Assembly: GCA_029261275.1 (NCBI GenBank)
Contig: JAJDBR010000166.1
Location: forward strand, 1-39,828
Reading direction: 5' to 3'
Length of the DNA stretch: 39,828 nucleotides
Origin: Nitrospirales bacterium
GTDB taxonomy: Bacteria; Nitrospirota; Nitrospiria; Nitrospirales; UBA8639
The position numbers were made by a program, and so were the translations under genes. The notes below the pieces were generated by a model that saw only the letters and a list, made by a program, of their open reading frames with translations, had not been told where the DNA came from and made no database searches. Positions 1-7,206 of the stretch are shown here, piece by piece. The stretch's first letter is position 1. The number at the start of each line of letters is the position of its first letter.

Positions 1-79
1 CGCCGACCGCGTACCCTCGTTCGATGACCTGTTTGACGGCCTCTTCTTTGAATTCATCCGCAAATCGCCCCTTCGTCAT
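1..79 (-). CDS. IS3-family transposase OrfA, N-terminal part (runs off the window)
   Basis: Reading the minus strand from the ATG at 79 gives 26 codons to the window edge, beginning MTKGRFADEFKEEAVKQVIE. This is the usual opening of the small helix-turn-helix subunit (OrfA, HTH_Tnp_1) of IS3-family insertion sequences, which binds the element ends and works with the OrfB DDE catalytic subunit. A GGGAGGG ribosome-binding site lies just upstream on the minus strand. The gene points out of the window, so most of the element is not visible. It abuts the 5'-truncated DUF262 gene on the other strand, so the insertion probably cut that gene. The family call rests on a short sequence but a characteristic one. 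Confidence 0.75.
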   Translation of the reverse strand, partial: MTKGRFADEFKEEAVKQVIERGYAVG

Positions 80-130
80 GCCGTGCCCTCCCATGCTTTA
101 CATTAAAGTCTAGGAGTGTCTACTGATTCG
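80..130. mobile_element. Probable terminal region and junction of the IS3-type element
   Basis: Between the OrfA start (79) and the point where DUF262 homology becomes clear (about 122-140), a short non-coding stretch must hold the end of the insertion sequence and the junction with the interrupted gene. The exact terminal inverted repeat and target duplication cannot be fixed, because the other end of the element lies outside the window. Confidence 0.45.
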
Positions 131-730
131 GAGCAAGTCCAGTATGAGATTTTTAATAGGCTGAATACTGGAGGAACGAACCTGAAACCTCAGGAAATTC
201 GATCAAGTTTATATCATTCTAAATTCTATAAAATTTTATATAAACTGAATTCTCTGCAAAGTTGGCGAAGGTTACAAAAAACACGGGAGCCCGATCTTCA
301 CATGAAAGATGTTGAAGTGCTTCTTCGAGCCATTGCCTTACTTCAAAACAGGCATGAATACAAACCTCCTATGACTAAGTTTTTAAATGATTTCTCGGGA
401 TTTTCTGTTAGAAACCCTAGAAAAAATGATTTCATTTTAAATCTTATGACAAAATTTCTTGAAGCATGTGACAAACTCCCCCATGACATATTTCTAAGTC
501 GAAAAACAAGGTCAAAGAATTTTAATGTAGCGTTGTTTGAGTCTGTCGTATGTGGAGTTTTAGGTGATTTATTCAAAAAAAATTCAATAGAAGAAGTGTC
601 GTTGTCAGCCAGAAAAATTAACAAAATTGCAGATACTGAAAAATTTCAGCTACTACTTCAGGAGGGAACAACAAAGCGTTCAAACCTACTAGACCGTATC
701 AAACTGGCAGAAAATGTTCTCGGCCAATAG
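116..730 (+). pseudogene. DUF262 (ParB/Srx-like) protein, 5'-truncated by an insertion sequence
   Basis: The reading frame starts abruptly and runs straight into the DUF262 core motif YEIFNRLNTGG followed by LKPQEIRSSLYH. In complete DUF262 proteins this lies well inside the N-terminal domain, after the DGQQR-type nucleotide-binding motif, which is missing here. DUF262 proteins (GmrS/SspE-like N-terminal domains) are NTP-dependent parts of restriction and phage-defence systems. About 200 residues of the C-terminal side remain. The GTG at 116 is only a formal start next to the IS junction, and there is no convincing ribosome-binding site. The gene is AT-rich compared with the rest of the window and ends 2 nt before the HEPN gene, so the pair was one operon. 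The loss of function is inferred from the missing N-terminus. Confidence 0.7.
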
Positions 731-732
731 AG

Positions 733-1284
733 ATGAAAAAGACTTCGGTCCATACTCACTTTGAGGAATATAAGGAATTATTGAAAACAATCCCTATCCC
801 TGAGGTCTCGTTGCGAACATCAATTTTTAATAATTATAGGAAATCTTTGATTCTGGTTTCTGCTAGTTATTTTGAAAAAAACCTTAATAAAAAACTTCTA
901 ACTTTAATTAGCAAGAGGAGTAAGTCTTCGGAAATTTTACAACGATTCTTAGAAAATCAGGCACTAAATAGGAAATACCATACTCTTTTTGATTGGGATA
1001 AATTAAACGCTAACAGGTTTTTTAAACTATTTGGAAATGAATTTGCCTCCTTTATGACGAGGAAAATTAGGAATGATGAAAAGTTGGAAAAAGGAATAAA
1101 GTCTTTCATGGAAATTGGGCAACTAAGAAATTCAATGCTTCATGATGATTACGGAAGTTTCCAAATCGAAAAAAATCCTGAAGAAGTATTTACCTCCTTT
1201 TTGGAGGCTCAATATTTTCTTCATTCCCTGCCAATTCTTTTTAAAGAATTCCTAAAGCACAGTGGTCGTTCTTCTTTGTCTTAA
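733..1284 (+). CDS. HEPN-domain putative RNase (RiboL-PSP-HEPN / MAE_28990-like)
   Basis: This 183-aa, AT-rich protein is mostly helical and carries the HEPN catalytic signature R-N-x3-H at residues 132-137 (LRNSMLHDD), within a C-terminal helix of the form IGQLRNSMLHDDYG. The N-terminal half (FNNYRKSLILVSASYFEKNL) matches the layout of HEPN-like nucleases of the RiboL-PSP/MAE_28990 type. HEPN proteins of this class cut RNA and act as toxins or abortive-infection effectors. The ATG at 733 comes 2 nt after the stop of the DUF262 fragment, so the two were co-transcribed. The likely reading is a DUF262 sensor/regulator with a HEPN effector, a defence pair now broken on its DUF262 side. With the operon's native promoter displaced by the insertion, expression is uncertain. 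The family call is good; the biological role is inferred. Confidence 0.65.
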   Translation: MKKTSVHTHFEEYKELLKTIPIPEVSLRTSIFNNYRKSLILVSASYFEKNLNKKLLTLISKRSKSSEILQRFLENQALNRKYHTLFDWDKLNANRFFKLFGNEFASFMTRKIRNDEKLEKGIKSFMEIGQLRNSMLHDDYGSFQIEKNPEEVFTSFLEAQYFLHSLPILFKEFLKHSGRSSLS

Positions 1285-1917
1285 TTGAAAAGTCAGTTAT
1301 TTCTCTTTTGTGATTGTTGAAAAATTGCGCAGAAAATTTGGAAATCCTTTCCCACTGAATAGGAATGACCTAAGCCGTTAATTTAATTGGTGGGCCGTGT
1401 AGGGATAGAACATACGACCAGCTGATTAAGAGTCAGCTGCTTTAACATCGAGAGAAATTCTGACCAGAATTACTATCTTTGGTTTTTGAATCAAGATAAC
1501 ACCAGATCGTTCACCTTTTCAGGATTACTTTCCTTTCGGCAAAATCCCTCGCTTCTCCATCTCCCCTAATCCACACGGTATCTTTCACACGGATGTTTTT
1601 CAACCTGTTCTGATTCTGTTCTCTTTCATCATTATTCTCGTGAAGTCATAGCAGGGTGTTGCGACACGTGAACATGAGACGGGTCATGAATGTGCTGGGT
1701 AGTGGATGAGTCGTGGTGATGATAAGGGATCAAGAGGTGATGTTGGGGTGCGAGCACCGGGTTGCCGGTACAGCCGATTCTAATGAGAGCAGGGGATAAA
1801 GATTAGTTTGGAATGGAAAAGAAGTTGTAAAAATTGCACAAATCTGAGGGGATAAAAGAAATTAGAAAATCCAATTAACATTGATTCTGGGAGGAATATG
1901 GCCGATATCACTCGTAT
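1285..1917. other. Intergenic stretch with tRNA-Lys remnant
   Basis: No convincing coding frame is seen. The only recognisable item is the degenerate tRNA-Lys 3' fragment near 1388-1446 (listed separately). The right part (about 1620-1890) is mixed composition without clear repeats. Confidence 0.6.
1388..1446 (-). pseudogene. Degenerate 3' fragment of tRNA-Lys(CTT)
   Basis: Read on the minus strand, this stretch contains an anticodon arm CAGCTGACTCTTAATCAGCTG (shown in part; the loop carries CTT), a variable region GGTCGTA, a T-arm, and the acceptor 3' strand ACGGCCCA followed by CCA at 1390-1388. That is about the last 58 nt of a standard bacterial tRNA-Lys. The T-arm is damaged (TTCTATC in the loop where TTCGAGT is usual, and a mismatch in the stem), and the 5' acceptor strand and D-arm are missing. 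Fragments of this shape usually mark an attachment site left by an integrated element or a truncated tRNA gene. Confidence 0.7.
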
Positions 1918-2946
1918 ATGTCCGAACAAGAGCTTGAATCATCGCCGATTATCAGTGAATGGGGCATACCCGATTGGCGGGAGGCGTCGGCCTATCCTGA
2001 TGAGAAAATGGATCTTTGGTCCTGGCGGTGGGAGTTCCTGAGACGGGGAGATGAGTATCGCAAGGATTGGTTGCAATATGCCCCAGAAACCTATGAAAAG
2101 AATAAGGCGGACTATGAAGCCAATCCTCTCTTTCAAACTATTTTAGGCTATAGCCAAGACACTGGTGAGCCCGTCATAAGGGAATCCTCAAAAGTCCTTC
2201 TCTCTACAACTGACTTGAATTTTTGTGCAGAGATGCCAGGGGCAATGGAAAAGTATCAGCTACCTGTATTGCCTCACCCCGCTAATCCGGACCCCCAGTT
2301 TCTGTGCTTTGGTTCTGGAGACATCAAAGGAGTGATGTGGAGGGTTGGGCGAGGGGAGGGGCTGAGTAATTATTGGGGAGTAGAATACTCCGTACTTGAT
2401 CATGAATTGGCCCTTCGTTTTGATTTGACGACGAAACCTGCTCGAGAATTGATGGCTAGTCTCACCCTTACCCGGTCGCTATCTTCTGAAGGCCGACAGC
2501 AATTTGGTATGGATGAAACCACAAAATCGAACATCCTGAACTGGTTTCAGCAGCACGATTATGCACCGTTCCCTTCATTAAAGGAGTGCCCTCCGTCGCA
2601 ACGTACGCATGTTCAGGATCCTCAACACTCAGGGATGGTGCATGTAATTTGGGATCGAAGGCTTCCCTATGGGCAACAGCAAAAAGACATTACGGCTCTT
2701 CTAACACTCATTCAAGAAAACTTGCCCAATAAACCAGGAGCGCGTCGAGCTCGTCCTTCTGCCTGGGCTAATTTCTTGCGTGTACTCGATGCCCGAGCTA
2801 TTAACCCAGAAAAAAAGAAGCCTTATGCTACGTATGAAGCCATTGGGAAGAAGGTTTACGGTTGTAAAAGGTATAGTAATGCCAAAGCTCAAGCCAAAAC
2901 CGCTCATGACGATGCACTCCGGTTAACGACCGACTTTCCTCTCTGA
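1918..2946 (+). CDS. DUF6499/DUF2285-like hypothetical protein
   Basis: This 342-aa protein has an N-terminal module (residues about 16-50: IPDWREASAY ... WSWRWEFLRRGDEYRKDW) typical of the DUF6499 domain found on mobile elements, often annotated as transcriptional regulator domain proteins. Its C-terminal part (FLRVLDARAINPEKKKPYATYEAIGKKVYG) looks like a small helical DNA-binding segment of the DUF2285 type. There is no signal peptide or membrane segment. It sits alone, upstream of the repeat-bearing region and the primase operon, and probably belongs to the same element, perhaps as a regulator or replication accessory. The ATG at 1918 is the only upstream in-frame start. A good Shine-Dalgarno (GGGAGG at 1889-1894) instead serves an ATG at 1898 in another frame, which runs 46 codons and overlaps this start. 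The molecular function is unknown. Confidence 0.6.
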   Translation: MSEQELESSPIISEWGIPDWREASAYPDEKMDLWSWRWEFLRRGDEYRKDWLQYAPETYEKNKADYEANPLFQTILGYSQDTGEPVIRESSKVLLSTTDLNFCAEMPGAMEKYQLPVLPHPANPDPQFLCFGSGDIKGVMWRVGRGEGLSNYWGVEYSVLDHELALRFDLTTKPARELMASLTLTRSLSSEGRQQFGMDETTKSNILNWFQQHDYAPFPSLKECPPSQRTHVQDPQHSGMVHVIWDRRLPYGQQQKDITALLTLIQENLPNKPGARRARPSAWANFLRVLDARAINPEKKKPYATYEAIGKKVYGCKRYSNAKAQAKTAHDDALRLTTDFPL

Positions 2947-3153
2947 CTCCTTCTTAAATTCTTCCAAGGTAAGGGTTAAGCTCGCAAGGTCCCTATGGGG
3001 ATCATGCTGCCCATTTCACTCTCATCTCAATGCTGTCCTCCTAGAGGAAATAATTGATTTCAGGGTTTTGAGTAACTTCAGGCGGTGCTTGCACCTCGCA
3101 TTCCCTCTCAACACGTCAGGCTTAAGGTCGGACCTCTAACTTAGGATCCACCT

Positions 3154-3203
3154 TGCATGCGTAACTCTAATCTCAATGACAGGGTACTTCATGAGATAAT
3201 CGT
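3154..3203 (+). repeat. Degraded third copy of the element's direct repeat
   Basis: The first 20 nt (TGCATGCGTAACTCTAATCT) match the start of the two downstream 74-bp repeats at 18 of 20 positions. Downstream the pieces GGGTACTT and GATAAT recur in the same order with changed spacing. It lies about 360 bp before the first full copy. Confidence 0.5.
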
Positions 3204-3513
3204 TTTTACGGTGCTAATTGTTTGAACAACGGTAAGTGTGGTGCAGAAGACTGGGAGAACAATGCTTGGTTCTTTGAGCAAGAAACAGTGAGGGGAGATT
3301 CTGGAAGGTGGAGGAATGAGTTTAAAGCTTGGATGATATAGGTGTGAAGCTTCGATTGGAATGCCAGCACCGGAAGCTGCCTACAACACAACTGCCCATG
3401 GGATGCATAAAAAACTGATGGATGTAACCATGAAAAACACCAATCTGTCATATCTCATTGAAAAGAAATATTTGGTTAGGTTTAAGCTCTCAACTCTGCT
3501 CTCAGAGAAGGGA

Positions 3514-3587
3514 TGCAAGCTTAACTCTAATCTACTGGGGGTACTTAAAAACGATATAATATCCACATAACATTTAGTCATCATTTA
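3514..3587 (+). repeat. 74-bp direct repeat, copy 1
   Basis: Copy 1 pairs with copy 2 at 3616-3689 without gaps and with 9 mismatches by hand alignment. The ends are fully conserved (TGCAAGCTTAACTCTAATCT at the start, TTTAGTCATCATTTA at the end), as is the middle GATATAATATCCACATAA, which includes a TATAAT hexamer. The mismatches cluster between these blocks, so three separate motifs appear to be under constraint. Confidence 0.85.
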
Positions 3588-3615
3588 TATATTTTTATCA
3601 GTATTGAAGAGGGCC

Positions 3616-3689
3616 TGCAAGCTTAACTCTAATCTATTTGGGGCACTCATTCACGATATAATATCCACATAATGTTTAGTCATCATTTA
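3616..3689 (+). repeat. 74-bp direct repeat, copy 2
   Basis: Second copy, offset by exactly 102 bp from copy 1, with the same three conserved blocks. It ends about 37 bp before the start codon of the Cys-rich gene at 3727, so it probably contains the operon promoter (TATAAT within the middle block) or regulator/replication-initiator binding sites. Confidence 0.85.
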
Positions 3690-3726
3690 ACCATTCTTAC
3701 CGTTATCTATGTAGAAGGAGTTTGAA

Positions 3727-4071
3727 ATGAAAAAAGCCAGCGACCGTCACATTCCAGAAATCTTCATTGAAGCTTTAGAGAACAATGCACGTCTGGAGGA
3801 GCATGATTTTAAAAAATGTGGAGACCTCATTTGTGATCGATGTGGATTCCAAATCCCTGTTGCCGCCTTTAATTATTATGGTTTTCCTTCGGATCCCGAG
3901 ATGGAGACCATCGGAGAATGCTGCTTTGAAGAACACGATGATGCGTGCAATATCATCATCACTTGGCAAGCTGGTTCAAAGGAAGCGAACTATAACAAAT
4001 GTTGTGAAGACCCTTGGGCTTTCAAACGAAAGTCTACGTCCTCAACGAAAGGAACGACGAGAAATGACTGA
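3727..4071 (+). CDS. Small Cys-rich protein, orphan, coupled to primase
   Basis: I do not recognise this 114-aa protein. It has a strong ribosome-binding site (GAAGGAG) before ATG. The central part carries a likely zinc-binding cluster: C-x4-C-x2-C in KKCGDLICDRCGF, then a CC pair, a single C, and another CC near the C-terminus, with the acidic stretch FEEHDDAC between. The N-terminal helix (RHIPEIFIEALENNARL) is probably an interaction or DNA-contact helix. Its stop codon overlaps the primase start (ATGACTGA, 8 nt shared), so the two are translationally coupled and likely act together, for instance as a primase accessory or loader; that role is inferred. It lies directly downstream of the 74-bp repeats. 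Confidence 0.6.
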   Translation: MKKASDRHIPEIFIEALENNARLEEHDFKKCGDLICDRCGFQIPVAAFNYYGFPSDPEMETIGECCFEEHDDACNIIITWQAGSKEANYNKCCEDPWAFKRKSTSSTKGTTRND

Positions 4072-6373
4072 TGATAATCGAGCAAAACCTCAACCAAATT
4101 TGCTAAGTCAGGAACGGATTCCCTCTGACCTATTAGGTCTTACTCAGTGGGTTGTATGGCGTTTTGTTGCCATGCCTGGTAGGAAGAAACCCACCAAAGT
4201 TCCCTACATCCCTAGTTATCCTAATTTAAAGGCAGAAAGTAATAATCCTTCGACCTGGAGTGATTTCCAGACGGCGTATGCCGTATTACAGGATCAGCGA
4301 TGTGATGGGGTGGGATTTGTCTTTGCGAGTGAGGATCCCTATACGGGAATTGACTTAGACCAATGCCGGAATCCAACAACAGGGGATCTTGAGCCCTGGG
4401 CACAAGAGGTTATTGAAAACCTCCAGTCCTATACCGAAGTTTCGCCATCAGGAACGGGCGTACATATTTTGGTACGAGCCACACTTCCGTCAGGCGGACG
4501 TCGGAAGGGAACGATTGAAATGTATGACTCTGTTCGGTTCTTTTGTATGACAGGACAGCATCTCGATGGCGCACCTTTGACGGTTGAATCACGACAAGCA
4601 GAAGTTGAAACCCTCCACGCTGAGACGTTTTCGTCCAAGCAGGTCGATGCCTCGCCTATTGCTGGAAAAACAGATCAGGGTGTCACGGGGTTAACCGATG
4701 AAGAGGTGATTCAGAAGGCCAAGGCGGCGAAAAATGCTGCCAAATTTAAGTCACTGTGGGATGGGGAATGGCAGGGGAGCTATCGGTCACAATCTGAAGC
4801 GGATGTGGCTCTGTGTGGCATCCTAGCGTTCTGGACGGGCCATGATGCGGAACAATTGGATCGACTCTTTCATCAATCGAAATTAATCCGCCCCAAATGG
4901 GATGAACGGCACTATGGGGACGGAACAACTTATGGCCAAGGTGTGATTAAGCAAGTCTTAGGGAATTTAACACAAGTCTATGAACCTCAGGGAAAGGGAA
5001 AGCAGGGTGGGGGGGGACGCACCCCGACTCCAGCTGATTTGGCGGATGGCTTTCTAACCTCAAGGGGGTTCCAGGCTCCAGATGGATTGCATTTGTGTTG
5101 GCATGGAGAAGAATGGTTGAAGTTTAATGGGAAGATTTTCAAATCCATTCCAATACACGATTTACGAGCAGAAGTGATGGTGTATCTCCGACGTGGCCCG
5201 GCCCGAGCAAAGGCCACCAAAACGTTATTAAACAATGTGTTGGCCAATTTAGAGGCAATGTGCCTATTGCCTCATCATGTGGCGTTGCCCGCTCAATACG
5301 TGGATGGTCAGTGGAATTCAAGTCCCGAGACGTTGGTGTTTGAAAACGGTATCTTGGATATCGGGAAGTTGCTGAAAGACAAGAAACCTCCACAGGTGTT
5401 GCCACATACTCCTGGTTTTGTCAGCACCGTGGCGTTGCCGTTTCGCTTCGATCCAAAGGCCAGGTGGCCTCAATGGCAGAACTTTCTGGAACGTGTGTTG
5501 CCTGATCCCGAGTGCCGCCAGTTGTTGCAGGAAATATTTGGGTACTGCCTGACCTACGACACGAGTCTTCAGAAGTTTTTCCTGTTTGAAGGGACGGGAG
5601 CCAATGGGAAGGGAGTGGTCTTAAATCTTTTAGCCAAAATGCTCGGTGCAGAGAATATCAGTAGTTTGCCATTAGAACTATTTGGAGCCTCACATGGTTT
5701 AGAGGCTACCTTAGGCAAGCTAGTCAACATCACAGCAGAAATTGGTGACATGGATCGAGTTGCGGAAGGGTTGCTCAAACAATTTACTGGCAATGATTTG
5801 ATGCATTTTAATCCAAAATTTCGGAAGCCGTTTGCTGCGAAACCTACAGCAAAATTGATTATGGCTAGCAATGTGCGGCCACCCTTTCGAGATCGAAGTG
5901 ATGGTCTGTGGAGACGGTTGATTATCTTGCCCTTTCCCGTGACCATTTCTGAAGAGGAACGCAATTCTCAGTTAACTGACGACTTAGCGGTGGAATTGCC
6001 CGGAATCTTGAATTGGGCGATTCGTGGAGCGCAATCTTTGCGGAAGGAGAGGAAGTTCTTAGAGCCGGAGGTTTGCCTGTCTGCTCGAAAAGAATTTAAG
6101 CGAGAAGCCAACCCTGCGAGAGAATACCTGGTTGAGAATTACATCGAAGATCCCAATAGACACGTGGAAGTAGGACGGATGTATGAGGATTACGTGAAGC
6201 AATGCAAAGATAATGGAGGTTACCCCATGGGCAATACAAATTTAGGGAGAGAAGTGAAAGCATGTTTTCCAAACGTCAAACGTGTTCGGTTAACAACCAA
6301 AGAAAACAAGAGTCGGCCCTGGGCTTACAAGGGAGTTCATTTTTCAGACGACGCTCCCTGTCCTGTGTCCTAG
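4064..6373 (+). CDS. Primase-polymerase / SF3 helicase (NrS-1-like, P4/D5 family replication protein)
   Basis: This 769-aa protein drives replication of the element. Residues about 20-180 form a primase-polymerase domain with the acidic catalytic motif GIDLD (95-99) and the SPSGTGVHI motif (127-135), as in the NrS-1 phage polymerase. Residues about 215-300 resemble the helical bundle that follows it in that family (SEADVALCGILAFWTGHD, DRLFHQSKLIRPKW). After a Gly-rich linker (about 308-318) comes a D5_N/P4-type superfamily 3 helicase: Walker A GTGANGKG (510-517, with GKG rather than GKS/T), a Walker B region near 556-563 (ITAEIGDM), a sensor asparagine in MASNVRP (about 603), and arginines in WRRLIILPF. 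The chosen ATG at 4064 overlaps the preceding gene; the frame is open further upstream, but that part is a shadow of the Cys-rich gene. The architecture fits satellite or plasmid-like elements. Confidence 0.85.
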   Translation: MTDDNRAKPQPNLLSQERIPSDLLGLTQWVVWRFVAMPGRKKPTKVPYIPSYPNLKAESNNPSTWSDFQTAYAVLQDQRCDGVGFVFASEDPYTGIDLDQCRNPTTGDLEPWAQEVIENLQSYTEVSPSGTGVHILVRATLPSGGRRKGTIEMYDSVRFFCMTGQHLDGAPLTVESRQAEVETLHAETFSSKQVDASPIAGKTDQGVTGLTDEEVIQKAKAAKNAAKFKSLWDGEWQGSYRSQSEADVALCGILAFWTGHDAEQLDRLFHQSKLIRPKWDERHYGDGTTYGQGVIKQVLGNLTQVYEPQGKGKQGGGGRTPTPADLADGFLTSRGFQAPDGLHLCWHGEEWLKFNGKIFKSIPIHDLRAEVMVYLRRGPARAKATKTLLNNVLANLEAMCLLPHHVALPAQYVDGQWNSSPETLVFENGILDIGKLLKDKKPPQVLPHTPGFVSTVALPFRFDPKARWPQWQNFLERVLPDPECRQLLQEIFGYCLTYDTSLQKFFLFEGTGANGKGVVLNLLAKMLGAENISSLPLELFGASHGLEATLGKLVNITAEIGDMDRVAEGLLKQFTGNDLMHFNPKFRKPFAAKPTAKLIMASNVRPPFRDRSDGLWRRLIILPFPVTISEEERNSQLTDDLAVELPGILNWAIRGAQSLRKERKFLEPEVCLSARKEFKREANPAREYLVENYIEDPNRHVEVGRMYEDYVKQCKDNGGYPMGNTNLGREVKACFPNVKRVRLTTKENKSRPWAYKGVHFSDDAPCPVS

Positions 6374-6734
6374 CAGTCCTATTCATTTTTATTTAATTCA
6401 ACACACGGAAAATTATTCTTCTGTGAAAGAACGAAGAAAGGGGTAGGAAGTATGAGAACCAATAGAAAGTGTTAAGACAACTAGGACATTAGGACAGCTT
6501 GCCTCTCGATTGCCCATTCCCGCCGTCATCCCAACATGACAACCTTTGTAGCCTTCACTAGGCTCTTTCTCTGTAAAGAGAGGTGTGTAGTGGTGCGTCG
6601 AGGGAACGCGAAATTGGTAACCGGGTAGAAAGGTAAATGGAACGTTTTGGTGAAGCACAAACATTGCAGATTAAATGTAGTTGGGGAGGTGCGAAGCATT
6701 GCATCTCCCTACTGCAAGAAAAGGAAAAAGGATA
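6374..6734. other. Intergenic region between primase and excisionase genes
   Basis: About 360 bp with no credible gene. A small inverted repeat (CTCTTT ... AAAGAG, 6563-6580) is present, but no poly-T follows, so it is not a clear terminator. The region probably carries the promoter and operators for the xis/regulator/integrase genes. Confidence 0.5.
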
Positions 6735-6935
6735 ATGAAGGATCATAAATCACTTACGTCACGGCTTCTCACCAGGGAGCAAGCGGAAATCTATCTGAAT
6801 ATTCCAACACAGACTCTCTATAAGAAGGTGAATCGACGGGAAATCCCTTATGTAAAACATAATCAGAATCTATATTTTGATAAAGATTTATTAGACCAGT
6901 GGATCAAGGAAAAGACCAAAATGCCGATGTATTAA
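6735..6935 (+). CDS. Excisionase-like helix-turn-helix protein
   Basis: This 66-aa protein begins MKDHKSLTSRLLTREQAEIY and continues with YLNIPTQTLYKKVNRREIPYVKHNQNLYFDKDLLDQWI. That is the HTH_17/excisionase fold (AlpA/Xis-like winged helix): the first helices choose DNA, the YV-x-Y/F-x-K-x-LD strand-turn forms the wing, and the last helix packs behind. Such proteins bend DNA at attachment sites to favour excision, or switch on integrase genes. The frame is open further upstream, but the ATG at 6735 follows a purine-rich AAGGAAAAAGG site and starts exactly where family members do. It is followed by the Xre-type gene and integrase on the same strand, as expected for a control module of an integrated element. 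Confidence 0.75.
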   Translation: MKDHKSLTSRLLTREQAEIYLNIPTQTLYKKVNRREIPYVKHNQNLYFDKDLLDQWIKEKTKMPMY

Positions 6936-6991
6936 TAAATACCTAATAAGAGTAATGGAAGCATAGTTTCTACCATGCGTAGATTATTCAC

Positions 6992-7177
6992 ATGAAAACA
7001 CTCAAATTTATCCGGGAACAGCAGGGGCTCTCTCTTCGGACCTTAGCGGTGCTGGCAGGGGTGCATTACACCTCGCTGGTCCGCTTGGAGGCGGGACGCT
7101 ATGATCCCAGGGTTTCTACCCTTCGCAAGATTGCTGAGGCGTTGGGCGTTGATCTTCAGGACTTATTGAAGGATTAA
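6992..7177 (+). CDS. Xre/Cro-type HTH regulator
   Basis: This 61-aa protein consists of a single HTH_3 domain: an opening helix KTLKFIREQQGLSLRTLAVL, the recognition helix around HYTSLVRLEAG, and the closing STLRKIAEALGVDLQDLLKD. All hallmarks of the phage-repressor family are there. It lies between the excisionase-like gene and the integrase, 29 nt before the latter. It probably controls integrase or excision genes by binding operator sites nearby; the target is unknown. Its shortness is normal for stand-alone members. Confidence 0.85.
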   Translation: MKTLKFIREQQGLSLRTLAVLAGVHYTSLVRLEAGRYDPRVSTLRKIAEALGVDLQDLLKD

Positions 7178-7206
7178 TTTTTATTCATTTTTAAAAGGGG
7201 GCATTT

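Larger units (their letters stand above)
2947..3726. other. Non-coding region upstream of the primase operon
   Basis: About 780 bp without a credible gene; the short open frames here lack homology, Shine-Dalgarno sites and codon structure. It holds two near-identical 74-bp direct repeats and a shorter degraded copy (listed separately). The position, just ahead of a replication protein gene, suggests an origin or control region for the element. Confidence 0.6.

Noticed and set aside
3361-3570. 69-codon frame overlapping direct repeat copy 1
   Set aside because: Runs through the repeat and lacks a ribosome-binding site; the region is better read as non-coding control DNA.
3514-3689. Possible CRISPR array
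   Set aside because: Only two full repeats of 74 bp with a 28-bp gap; repeats are too long and imperfect, and there are no cas genes.
3785-4063. N-terminal extension of the primase frame
   Set aside because: The upstream part is the out-of-frame shadow of the Cys-rich gene; ATG at 4064 fits the domain start and the 8-nt overlap.
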